The position numbers and the translations under genes are program-made. A stretch of 64,000 nt of DNA from Fremontodendron californicum (Eukaryota; Streptophyta; Magnoliopsida; Malvales; Malvaceae): positions 16,905,001 to 16,969,000 of the forward strand of contig JAULJL010000035.1 of assembly GCA_030761205.1 (NCBI GenBank). The letters are read 5' to 3'. A model generated the notes under the pieces. That model made no database searches. It was not told the origin of the DNA and was given only the letters and a program-made list of their open reading frames with translations. Shown in pieces: positions 34,837 to 45,230 of the stretch (position 1 is the first letter of the stretch; the number at the start of each line of letters is the position of its first letter).

Positions 34837-37222
34837 ATTACCTCACTTGATTTCTCTCTATCTCCCAAATAGGAAAAAGAGAAGGGAATTAGATGGACTT
34901 AATTTGTGAACCTAGTAGACATGGGACAATTTTATAAATTCATTTGAAAAAATGAATTTGAAAATTTAAATTTAGATTTTATTTGTTATATAAATTGTTA
35001 GAATGAAATGCATATATTATGTATAAATTAGTTAAAATTTAATATAATTATATATTTGAAAAAGTATAAAAAATATGAATTTCAAATTTACAAATAGCTA
35101 TAGGTATTTCAAACTCATCAATAAACAGACATCCAACAAATCTATGGATTTGAAAAATAATCATCAATATTATATATACATATATTTTATTATACAATTT
35201 ATACTATTTTTAAAATTCAAATCTATTTTTTAAAATTTAAATTTTCAAAAGCAATCTTATAAAATTCAAAATTTTTATTTGCTATGTATATATAGGTGTT
35301 GAGATAAAGAAATATTTATAGAATTCCGACTAAAGAATTTAATCACAAAAGTCCAAATTAGACGTCCCGATATCAATCATTAATGTTAATTGGATTGAAA
35401 TTGATTAATTAATAATTATTAATATAATGTGTCATGATAAGAGTTCAATCCGCAGAAACTTCAACATCCTTGGGTTAATAAGAGATTGTGTGAAAGAAAT
35501 AGTTCATAATTACATACAATAAAATTTCTATAAAATAATATTGTTGGGATTAAAAAAATATCATTTTAAAAAAATTATTTAATTATCGATAAATAAATAA
35601 ATTATTCATTATCGATAAAATTAATATTTATTAATTTATAAAAAGAATTTAAAATTTCAATTCTTATACATGTATTTTTTTTTTTTTTACTAAAAAAAAT
35701 CTGGAGTTGTCACTAATATTAAGGTAGAGAGAAACTTGGCCTAAAAACAAGAAATTTAACAACGGTTGATGAAGATTGAAGAACATTCAGCAGCAATTAC
35801 ATGAAATCTTAAAATTTTTGTTTTTTTATATTCATGTAAGTATAAATATAAATTTTTAATATGTAAAACGGATTACACCAACCATAATCAACAATGCAAT
35901 TTTAGTTATCAAAGTATTAAGCTTTAGTTATAATTTAGATAATTTTTTTTTTTTTTTTTTTACATTTATCGTAATTCTTGTTGGAATTATCAAAGATAAT
36001 AACCTTTTGATTGATTGAGTAATCAAATCAACGTAAATTTTTCTAAAATTTCCTCCGAACAATAGGATAACTTTTCTTTGATGGATAGTTTAATATTTTT
36101 TTATATTGTATAATAGAGCTCTTTGTTATGATTCCATTTAGGGTTCCAAATATAAAAAAATGGTTCTTATTCTATAGGATAGGGATTAAGGTTGAAAAAA
36201 ATAGTAAAAGGTCTACACATGTTTGTATAATTAAAATCAAAATATTCAATAATAAAATAAACACTTGGTATAAAGGTAAAACTAGAATTATATTTTATGA
36301 AAATTTCACACTCTTATCTACCTTACATGTAATTAATAAATTAAGAATACTAATTTATCATTATTTTGGAATAATTCCTTCTTTACCAATTTAAACTTCA
36401 TCCATCTACTAAAGTATAGTAAGGACCCTCTAGTTTTAGGGAATCTTGAAAAAACCACAGCAAAGTTAGCATTGAACTTTTAATTTAAAGATGCTTTGAT
36501 CTTATATATATATATATTTAATTTGCTATCCTTATAGTTAATTTCTTAATAAATTAAACATAACATATTTGATGTTAATTTTAATAAACAAAAAATTTGA
36601 TGTTTAATATTAATAAATTAAACATCAAATCTTATGTTTTTTTTTTTTATTAGTTTTGGATTTGATCTTTAAGCAGGAATCCTTACCAAAAAAATAAATA
36701 AAATCATTCTTTATTAATGATAATATACTACCAAATAAAGGTTTAATACCGACGGAATTATTCCTCGGTATTATTAATTCTGACGGAATATTTTAGCGTT
36801 GACGAAAATACTTTCAGCAATATTGATAATAATAACGAAAATATTTTGTCAATAATTCTATTAATTTTCTACTAAAAAATAATTTAAATGATATACTTTA
36901 TAGTTTCACTAATAAAATGTGATTGGCAAGTAAAGCCTTTAAAGGCAAGAAAGAAACATTATGGTTCAACCTCAATTTCACAAATGAAAACAGGTGGAAA
37001 ATTATGTCATAGTTATAATCTAACAAGTTTTATTCATATATACACAAATTGGTAGAGTTAACTGATAAATTTATTCCCTTTTTTCTTAAAGGGTCTATTC
37101 TTGTTTGTTTACTAGAACAAGAATACCAAAAGCAATTATACTCATTATAATAGTTAAAGAGGGAATTTAAAGAATTTCGGTGAGTTTTGCACTAAACATT
37201 TTTTCAGCCTCTTTCTAGAAAC

Positions 37223-37405
37223 CTATATTATCCGGATTCGGATGAGTGTCGGATACGGGTATATGTGTCCGATATGGGTATATTCATTTTTTAAGTTTTT
37301 TTATATATTTGAATGATCATACTCTATACCCATATCTAAATATGTGTCGAATATAAATGTCAGACACGAATACTTTAAGAAAAATGAAAAGTTCGGATAA
37401 CATAG
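37223..37405 (-). mobile_element. MITE family A copy 5 (reverse)
   Basis: Left end CTATATTATCCGGATTCGG, right end GTTCGGATAACATAG. Internal GAGTGTCGGATACGGGTAT and GTCAGACACGAATACTTTAA match the family. It is more diverged than copies 3 and 4. Confidence 0.75.
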
Positions 37406-37508
37406 CTAAAAACTGCATTTGTACCAAGCTAAACTTTTATACCCACCTTAGTTATAGTATTTTTTTTTGGGACAAAAGAGACCGCAGTTTGGAGAATAGG
37501 AAAATGAA

Positions 37509-37600
37509 TTGTAGATATTGAGATTCGAATCTCAAATTTACTGAATGTTACTTTTTAAAGGTGATTGCATGAAGTAACTAGATTAATCTTTGGGTTCACC
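37509..37600. repeat. Dispersed repeat B, copy 2
   Basis: Aligns with 16323-16420. It contains GAGATTCGAATCTC and CTTTTTAAAGGTGATTGCAT, ending TTGGGTTCACC. Confidence 0.5.
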
Positions 37601-37746
37601 TCGGTTATAGTACTTGACTATGTTTCATGTACCTAATTTCTTCAAAAGAGTCGGGTTCGAATCCCTTTCTTCGAGTTAAAATTAAAACAATATACAAATG
37701 AAAGTGGAAATGATCCTAAAACCTTAATTTCTGTCCTTAGATCAAG

Positions 37747-37754
37747 TATAAATA
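37747..37754 (+). promoter_or_regulatory. TATA box of the second Pro-rich gene
   Basis: TATAAATA lies about 80 bp upstream of the ATG at 37827, leaving room for a leader of about 45-50 nt. Confidence 0.5.
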
Positions 37755-37826
37755 TATCCAAGAAACCAATAGAGAAAACAAAGCAAGGTATAGAGTGAAA
37801 GTGCAGTTAGAGTTTTCCAGGAAAAT

Positions 37827-38148
37827 ATGAGCCATCATTCACCTAAAAAATCTCCTCCACATAATCTACAAACAATAGAAGATCAGTATTCCATTCCAAA
37901 TGGAGTTCATCATGTTCCGGAGATGGCTGAGCCTGTTTTGGCATATCCGGATCCGGATCCGAATTATCCACATCAAATGATTAGTTCCTTGGCTGAAGAA
38001 CCGCCAGCTTCAGCGTACTGTTTCTTCCACAGTAGCGGCTTCATCATCTGCATTAAATCCTCCTCCAGAAGGATATCCACAAAAACCAGCAGCTCCACCG
38101 TATGTAAAGCCGCCTTCTGGTTGTTGTAGCCGTTGTAGCATCTTATGA
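37827..38148 (+). pseudogene. Second CaaX-ended Pro-rich gene, frameshifted
   Basis: The ATG at 37827 opens MSHHSPKKSPPHNLQTIED and is preceded by TTCCAGGAAAATATGAG, as in the 34330 gene. The ATG frame stays open to a TAG at 38127-38129, but from about 38012 the Pro-rich coding signal moves to another frame. That frame reads LNPPPEGYPQKPAAPPYVK and ends CCSRCSIL-stop at 38146-38148, a CaaX box (CSIL) like the CIIL of the first gene. The two frames differ by one base, and no plausible intron lies between. It is either a recent pseudogene or a sequence error; an intact allele elsewhere is quite possible. If intact, the protein would be about 106 aa. Confidence 0.65.
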
Positions 38149-39896
38149 ATTGTACCATAGTTGATGATCTCTCATCAAGTTTGATATATCAACTTTTATC
38201 CAAGCTTCAAGTCCTCATTTAAGTTTGTTTTATATCCCTGTTCCTGATGAAATTAAAATATGCATGCATAAACTCTACTTGAAGTTGATTTGTATTACAA
38301 TTATTTATGTATTTTATCAATCAATGAACTTGCTAAATGATCCATAAAGCATTGAGCTAACTTTCCAATAAATTTACTGGATGTTTGGTCGGATAAAAAA
38401 AGTTATAATCTAATAGTTCGGCTAACATGTGTTATTTTGTAATCATTATTATACCTTTCCTTTCTTTGCTTCCAACCAAACAGGGGTAAAAAAAGCTGTC
38501 AATCTGCCAAATGGCTTAATTTTTGCTTCTACTTGAAGCACTGGCAATTGGGATTACAAAAGGCAAGGGATTTAGTGAACTTTATGGTGAATTTGTCATT
38601 GAATATTTACAAATATATTTTGATTACAGATTAAAGAGAAAGTGGTGTTCTTCTGTAAAAAAAAAGAAAGAAAGAAAATAGAAAGAATATGTACAGATGG
38701 GTGTTCAAAATAGGAATGAAATATTTCATATTTGTGGCATTGGGTTTCCATATTTAATGATGTTAATGACAACTATATGTTGAAAGATATCCTGATTCAA
38801 GCTTTTACGAGAATATGGGAAAACTTGAAACCCACCAAGCCAGTTAGCATTTTTACTTTCCTTGTATAGATTATTTGATCTTACTTTTATGAATGTTTCC
38901 TTTTCTTCCATTTGGCATCTTCATACTGCTACTTTCCACTTCAAAACCCTAAAGATTGAAGCTTGAAAAAAAAAGATTTCATTACTAAAGATTAGAGCTC
39001 TAATAGAAGCAATCTATGGAGAAATTTTGATGGGAAATTTCAGTATTTTACACTCCTCAAACTTATAGCTTTGTTCAAACCAGAAACGGAGAAACAATGA
39101 CAGAAATCTGAAACATTATCAACCAATGAAATTAATTCATTTTGTAGTTTTAACCAATGACCAAAAATTACCTAAATATTGAATGGTAGAACCTTGTAGT
39201 GTTAAAACATTATCCATCTTTTTTTTTTTTTTTCCTGAAAGGCAAGAAGAATTTGTTGAAATGCCACAGCTTTTGTTTGAGAAAGTGTCAAATATAAGCT
39301 TGTGGATTAAGTTATTTGCTAGATTTTATTCTTTGATTTTTGTACAATCTGATCGGTTTTATTCTTGATCCTTTACTTGAAGGCTGAAGCAATGACACTA
39401 AAATATTTCCTGATGGTTTTTCTGAAAATTGTTTTTGTGCTAAGCTATGAAGCACGGATACTTCGGTCAGGGGAGTGTCGAACATGTGAGGACACATCAA
39501 AAAATAAAAATAAAAATAAAATCGAACATAATCAAAACTTGATTAAGACACGGCTGGACACGTCCGGACACGCGATGAAAGTTTTTTTTTTTCTTCTCAA
39601 ATATGAAATCAATAATGAGCAATTTGGTTCTAATGAATTTTTTAAAATTCAAAATTTTAAATTTAAAAATAATTTTTAAAAATTAAAAAACTATTTGCAT
39701 ATTAATATTTAATTGAAAAGTATCAATTTTATTTTTTTTATTGTATATTATTATAAAAAATATTTTATTATCGTGTTCTACTGTACTTATGTCTTAATTT
39801 TTTAGAAATACCCGTATCATTGTATCCATGTCGTATTGTACTCGTATTGCCCAACAAGCGCTGAGAGAAACAGGGGAGTTTCAGGAACTGTAAAAG
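38149..39896. other. Intergenic DNA between second and third Pro-rich loci
   Basis: No gene supported. A telo-box-like AAAACCCTAAA occurs at about 38943. 39448-39570 carries GGATACTTCGG and GGACACGTCCGGACACG motifs that look like a damaged transposon end. The rest is AT-rich. Confidence 0.4.
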
Positions 39897-40504
39897 ATGA
39901 GCCATTTTTCTGAAAGGTTTCCTTTAAAGGATACTCATCAATGGAACCAGGATGAAATTACAGTCAACCATTTCTAGTCTTAAACGAAAATCATCCTCAG
40001 GAGAGTTATCAGAGTTTCCAATCATCTTCAACAACAGCAGGCTCCAATTATAGTTACATATTAACAAGGATATCCATCAAAAGATGATTCTTCATCTTCT
40101 TCTCTGAATCATCAGAGTTTCGACTCTCTCCAGAAATCTGAACAAGATTTTCAGCAGGGCAACTTTCTCTGGAAGGATTCCTTCCAAAAGATGAAAATTG
40201 CTACAAACCTCAGCAATTGTTGCCTTTAATTGGGACTTGCTCTCTTCCTAAAGATCCTGAACAAAGTTTTCTGAGTTTTTAACCAACCCCAACAATGGCA
40301 GACTTCAGTTAAGGTTCCTCCAAAAGATGTTCATCCTAGTAGTTATCAGAGTTCCCATTCTCCAATACCTATGAAAACACATTCTCACACAAGCTGTGCA
40401 CAATCATCTTCAGTTAAGCTCCTTCTATACAAGATCCTTCAAAGGATCCTAATCCCATGAACCATAATCCTCCTTCTCCGGATCCAGAAGAGCACACTTC
40501 CACA

Positions 40505-40885
40505 CTTCCACGTCATATGATATTGTCTGTTTTGACTTCGTAGAATCTCACGATTTTGTCCACAAAAAACCTTAGTGCGCCACTCGTTATAGTCCAGGTC
40601 CCTCACCGGTCTCCTGTCGTTGTGAGATTTGTCTAAGATGTGGCATGTATACGCAAAAGCATGTGGCAGAGGATTGAGAAACACAAGCAAGAAAACCAGA
40701 AACATTGTTTCCGTTTCAGAGTTCCGTAAGGGGGTGAAAAGCCTTAAAATAAATCTCACATCGACAGGAGATGAATGAGGGATCTGGACTATAAAAGGTG
40801 GCACATTTTTCACTAGTGAAGACCCATTTGTGGGCAAAACCGTGAGCTTTACGAAATCAAAACGAACAATACCTCATGACGTGAA
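40505..40885. mobile_element. Fold-back MITE inside the third Pro-rich locus
   Basis: The two arms pair over roughly 150 bp. The left arm has TATTGTCTGTTTTGACTTCG, CTCACGATTTTGTCCAC and TATAGTCCAGGTCCCTCA. The right arm carries inverses of each, ending ACGAACAATACCTCATGACG. The short loop lies around 40640-40700. An open frame on the minus strand through this element is a by-product of its composition and not a gene. Confidence 0.8.
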
Positions 40886-41269
40886 AGTACTGAAATGACA
40901 TGTGAAAATGCTGATTCAACTGAAACGTCGCCAAAAAATGTTGGTGTAAGGAGAAGTACAAAATTCTCACCAAAACGATTGGTTAAACAAAAACCTCAGT
41001 CATGTACCCGAATTCACACCTCAAGAAAAAATAAAGTAAATATATTTTAGTTAGATGATTTCAGTGAGCCTTTTTCTGGTTTATACTCGGCTATACTTTC
41101 ACTGATCTAACTCCCACTCAAACTGAAAGTAGCTTGGCTTCTATACAATCATATTTGTGAACTAAGGATATATGTAATCTATGCAGCTAAAGACCTTTTT
41201 TTTTATGTAAGCTTTTGAGAATTCAGAAAACTTGGATCAGACTCTTGATTTTACAGTAATACACGTTAT

Positions 41270-41270
<1 letters not shown>

Positions 41271-41314
<44 letters not shown>
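41271..41314. repeat. (AT)n microsatellite
   Basis: An alternating A/T run of about 44 bp. Confidence 0.95.
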
Positions 41315-41317
<3 letters not shown>

Positions 41318-41458
41318 GGAAATAGACTTAATTTGGTAATGTTGCAGGCACTCACTGATAATTACTGGTAAAGATTATAGTTCATACAATCCCCGGCACC
41401 TGCTGCCTTCAGGTAGGGTTCATTCTCCTTCAAAAGATAATTATTCTCGACTCAACTT

Positions 41459-41613
41459 ATATTACTCCGATTCTTCATTTTTCCTGAAGTATCAGTATCC
41501 GACACATATTCAAACATGAATATGGAGATATGATCCTCCAAATATATGAAAAAACTTAAAAAACATTGAGCATACCCGTATCCGACACTCACCTCTGAGT
41601 CCGAGTAACGTAG
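41459..41613 (+). mobile_element. MITE family A copy 6
   Basis: It runs from TATTACTCCGATTCTTC to GAGTCCGAGTAACGTAG. It lacks part of the interior (the segment before CTCCAAATATATG). Short similarity of the flanks (CTCAAC on both sides) suggests a decayed target duplication. Confidence 0.75.
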
Positions 41614-41834
41614 TTCTCAACAGCATAATCAGAGTCCTACAATTCCAAACAACAGCCATCTCCAGTTACAGCTCCTTCTCCACAAAGATGTCGTTCAGAA
41701 GATGATTTTATACTGCGAGTTCTCAAAATTCCAAACATCTACTGCAGCAACAGCCGCCATCAGATTGCTTACAAGATAAGCCTCCTAAGCAAAGTTCATC
41801 CCCTAAAACATTCTACAATTCCTATGAGAGAACT

Positions 41835-42022
41835 CTCTTTTGCTCCCTCCGACTCTTCATTGTTCTTGAAATATCGGTGTCCAACTCATATCCGGATATG
41901 GGTATGTGGATATGATCTTCCAAGGACTCTCCAAATACATGGAAATCTTAAAAAAAAATTAAACATACCCATGTCTGTCACATACCCGTATCCGACACTC
42001 ATATCCGAGTCCAAGTAACATA
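41835..42022 (+). mobile_element. MITE family A copy 7, 9-bp target duplication
   Basis: It is flanked by perfect GAGAGAACT at 41826-41834 and 42023-42031. Ends are CTCTTTTGCTCCCTCCGAC and GAGTCCAAGTAACATA. It is 188 bp long and splits a coding-like fragment of the third Pro-rich locus. Confidence 0.88.
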
Positions 42023-42409
42023 GAGAGAACTTTCAAATACAAGCTGCACACAACAGGAACCAACGAATGACTATGATCGACACAAATCACAATCACCTTA
42101 GATTAAGGATTCTTGTGCACAAGGGCATGCCGTTCCTCCCAAATCAGAAGAGCATGAAAATGGCTATCACAAAAAAATGCAGCTACACAGAAAGATGAAA
42201 CTTTTAACTAACAATGTCGCTACATCAATGGTTCAATCATTGGCCAAAAATATTGGTCAACCAAGAACTCAATCGAAATTGTATGTCTCATAGTCCCATC
42301 TTCCATCTTATGAAACCACAAATGATCTCTGTTGGTGTATTATCAATCATGTCCCCATTTTGTACAAAGAAGAAAAGATCATGTCTCATAGTTACTCTCA
42401 TGTCCTATG

Positions 42410-42857
42410 TAGGGGTGCGATCGAGCCGAACCAAGCTCAAGCTCTAAGAAGTTCGAGTTCGAGCTCAACTCGAAATTCGACTCGAGCTTGATCAAGTTTC
42501 ACTTTTAAAGTTCGAGCTCGATTCGAGATAAAAATCGAACTGCTCGAGCTCGCTCGATTAGGCTCGTTTATCTAGTAAAAAATGAGTTCGATCCCCATGC
42601 TCGACTTCAAACTCGATTATTTGTGCTTGAGTTCAAATTCAAATTGAGATTTTTCAATACTAATTATAAATAAATAAATAAAATCTTGAAAATAAAAAAA
42701 AGCTCGATTAGGCTCGTGAGTTACTCGAGTCAAGCATTAGGATACTCGAATTCAGCTCACTCGATAGCTCGAGCTCGACAATAACCGAGCCGAATTCGAG
42801 TTTTTTTCGAGCCAACTTGAGTAGCTTGCGAGCACAATTGTCTCATTTACACCTCTA
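42410..42857. mobile_element. hAT-type MITE with 8-bp target duplication GTCCTATG
   Basis: A 448-bp element with ends TAGGGGTGCGATCGAGCC and TTACACCTCTA (inverse TAGAGGTGTAA). It is flanked by perfect GTCCTATG at 42402-42409 and 42858-42865. The interior is made of many GAGCTCGA/CTCGAG motifs on both arms around a short AT-rich centre. Non-coding. Confidence 0.9.
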
Positions 42858-42865
42858 GTCCTATG

Positions 42866-43535
42866 GATAAGGAAAAAAATTTCTACTTTGTGCAGACAAT
42901 TTCCTATACTAAATCATATAGAAATAGCTCATTTCCCCTATACCTCCTCTTTGCTCTCCAATAATTCAAAGATATCTAAAAAATTTACTATTCATACAAG
43001 AGATATTTTTTCATTCACCTCATCACAAGTGGAGTCAAAAGATTGAAAAATACTCTTAAAATATATTTAAAAAAATAAAACATACAACAGTCTCTTAATC
43101 AAGCTCGTGATGTATAAAAAACAGACTCTACATACAATTATAAAAAATAAAAAAAATCTAACATCAATGACAAAAATTAAAACAACTTACACAATAAATA
43201 CTCATAATAAACCACAATGTACACCCAAGTAAAGAAAAAAAGGGAAAAAAAAATTATTCTCCAAAAAAAAAAAAATCAATACAAATTACCCATAACAATT
43301 AGTTGTACCCTTTCTCTTTTTCTTCAAGTTTCATACAGTATTATTAAAAAAAAGAATATAAATGAAAAGGATTAAACAACTTCCAGAATAAATAGAGCTT
43401 TTTCACAATACAATAAATTTCATTTTCTTCAATAGTAAACGTATCATTACATTAAATAACCCATAACTTCATATCAACTAAAAACCAAAAGAAAAAATTA
43501 GACCCAAAAATTCAAAAAGATTTTTTTTTTTTTTT
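42866..43535. other. Intergenic AT-rich DNA, likely 3' UTR of the LHC-like gene at the right end
   Basis: No gene. Long A-runs and simple sequence occur. The part near 43400-43535 is probably the 3' UTR of the minus-strand gene whose stop is at about 43536. Confidence 0.45.
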
Positions 43536-44132
43536 TCAATTTTTGGGTAAAGAAGATTGAGAAGGTGGCCAAACACTGACTTTTTCTTTCTCGTATTTAA
43601 CAAACAAAGCCCCAACTATCGCTACAAAATAAATCTGAATTAAAATAATCGATGGCGTATGATAACTTATCACGCTCTTACCCGTAGCCAACTCCACCAA
43701 AACCAAAGCGGTCAACCCGAGAATCGCGATCCGTCCGTTTATTCTCTCGCTATATGGGCTAAACCCGAAATCCACTTTCAACCCATTTGAAATCGCCTCT
43801 TTTAAAGGTACCGGAGGGAGGTAGATGGAGGAGGAGGAGGAAGTGGATCCGGATCCAGATTTCTTTGATTTTCGTCGCTCCGCTTTTTTGCCGGTTCCGC
43901 TTCGGTAACGGAGGCGGACCTGGGAGAGGCGGGAATCGAATGGGTCGGAGTCGGCTGAGGTGGAGGAGGATGACTCGGGTTCGGCTGAGGAGGAGTCGGA
44001 GTCGGGAGTGGCGCGTGGGGTGAAGGAAAATTGGGGTTTGGGTAGCGAGTGGAAGAGTGCGGGTGGGGATGGGAAGGAAGTTGTCGTCGTTGGTTTGGGA
44101 AATGAAGCTGACGGTGGAAGTGCTGCCGACAT
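43536..44132 (-). CDS. Chloroplast LHC-like (one-helix/SEP-type) membrane protein
   Basis: A single-exon gene of 198 aa. Residues 1-40 are Ser/Thr/Pro-rich with hydroxylated residues and a basic FTPRA end, typical of a plastid transit peptide. Residues 40-110 are Ser-rich and then basic. The motif SERINGRIAILGLTALVLVE (about 128-147) matches the chlorophyll-binding helix signature of the LHC-like/HLIP families (E-x-x-N-G-R). A second hydrophobic helix follows (about 160-177) and a short basic stromal-type tail. Relatives sit in the thylakoid and protect chlorophyll or help pigment and photosystem assembly. I infer that role without naming the exact member. The start is the first in-frame ATG. 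Confidence 0.75.
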   Translation of the reverse strand: MSAALPPSASFPKPTTTTSFPSPPALFHSLPKPQFSFTPRATPDSDSSSAEPESSSSTSADSDPFDSRLSQVRLRYRSGTGKKAERRKSKKSGSGSTSSSSSIYLPPVPLKEAISNGLKVDFGFSPYSERINGRIAILGLTALVLVELATGKSVISYHTPSIILIQIYFVAIVGALFVKYEKEKVSVWPPSQSSLPKN

Positions 44133-45230
44133 TTTCAGTGGTTTTGTTCTTTCACTTCACTTCAGTTCAGTTCTATCTGTGTCGGATAAGAAACCGAATC
44201 TCTGTTTTTATTTCTTTTTAAATTTTTTTTTTCTCTATTATCTAATAATTAATTTATGGTGTGGTGTTTAATTTTTTATTTCTCTATTTTTTTAATAAAA
44301 ATATTTGCTTTTTGTATGCCGCCAATAAATTTTTAGTGGTGGAACTTTTTTGGGCTAGATTTTTTTTTTGAATGGAAATTTTCGATGGATAGATTTCTAA
44401 GCCCAATTATAAAATAATAAAAATGTTTTATATATTTTAGAACCAAAATAAATAAAAATATCTCACATTCATAATTTTTTGGAAATACTTCTCTATTTTG
44501 ATAATATTAAACACGACAACATGATAATATTAAATACGACATAATTATATAATACAAATTCAATACAAAAATATATATATATATATATCAAAATCTATAT
44601 ATCACAAATTATTAATATATCAAAATTTATATAAATATAAAACACCTTAAATACGATCATCTATAATCTATAATATATATAAAAACACGAATGTGAAAAA
44701 TCTTTTAAACTGACGAAAATAATTATTGTTATTCATTATATTTTTAAATTGTGATTATAAATATCTTTATTATTAATAAAATTTATCTAATTTATAAATA
44801 AAAAATTTAATTTCATTAAAACACTTTCGTTATCTCATAATTAATTTTATATTAATATTAAAAATAATATAATAATTTGATATAATTTTTAAATGAAACA
44901 AATTTTATATACAAATTTTAGTTAATATGTATTTTATTATTTTCATTTATTTTTAAGATATATAATTATATATTAAAAACTAAATAAATCAACAAACATT
45001 CACGTACCAATATATCTGATAACAAATATTAGTAACATAAAAAATATACAAACACAATACAAATATACGAATTATCAAATCTATTCTTCACGTACCGACG
45101 AGTTAATTATGGAACAATTGCTCGGAAGTAGTTCTTAATAACAACAATTCATTGACTTAATAAAATCTAAACTCAAGCTCTTCAACTTCAGTAATGGCGG
45201 TGAAAACTTTGGAAAATGAGCTTTTAAAAA
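44133..45230. other. Spacer between two minus-strand genes; contains dispersed repeat C, copy 2
   Basis: 44133-44260 should hold the LHC-like 5' UTR and promoter. 44505-44680 carries ATCAAAATCTATATATCAC and flanking sequence alignable with repeat C at 32230. The rest is AT-rich. The last ~100 bp before 45231 are the probable 3' UTR of the Prp3 gene. Confidence 0.5.

Larger units (their letters stand above)
34837..37740. other. Intergenic DNA between Pro-rich paralogues
   Basis: No gene supported. 34925-35292 is symmetric (ATTTTATAAATTC at the left and its inverse at the right) and may be another fold-back MITE. A poly-T run at 35943-35960 and AT-rich filler follow. 37223-37405 and 37509-37600 are repeats listed separately. 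Confidence 0.45.
39897..42400 (+). pseudogene. Third Pro-rich family member, decayed and MITE-interrupted
   Basis: The ATG at 39897 opens MSHFSERFPLKDTHQWNQDE, close to MSNFNEGSPLKDSYPQSG of the first gene, but a stop falls at 39975-39977. Downstream, coding-like pieces rich in Ser, Gln, Pro and Lys-Asp continue in changing frames: NHPQESYQSFQSS near 39990, YPSKDDSSSSSLNHQSFDS near 40070, VPPKDVHPSSYQSSHSP near 40310, and a basic end VRRSTKFSPKRLVKQKP near 40960 with a stop at 41048-41050. More such fragments run to about 42100. Three MITEs cut through it (about 40505-40885, 41459-41613, 41835-42022). Frameshifts and stops rule out a working product. The repeated PKD...YQS motif suggests the ancestor had internal repeats and was longer than the first gene. 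Confidence 0.55.

Noticed and set aside
36128..36394. 88-codon plus-strand frame in AT-rich spacer
   Set aside because: Lys/Ile/Asn-rich chance frame with no domain, promoter or splice support.
37640..37680. GGGTTCGAATCCC, a T-loop-like motif suggesting a tRNA gene
   Set aside because: No acceptor stem, D-arm or anticodon arm can be assembled around it.
40439..40837. Minus-strand open frame of 132 codons resembling a secreted protein
   Set aside because: It lies almost wholly within the arms of a fold-back MITE, so the frame is a by-product of element sequence.
40505..40885. Solo LTR of a retrotransposon
   Set aside because: The TATAAAAGG and CTCACATCG motifs look LTR-like, but the whole segment folds back on itself with inverted ends, which LTRs do not.
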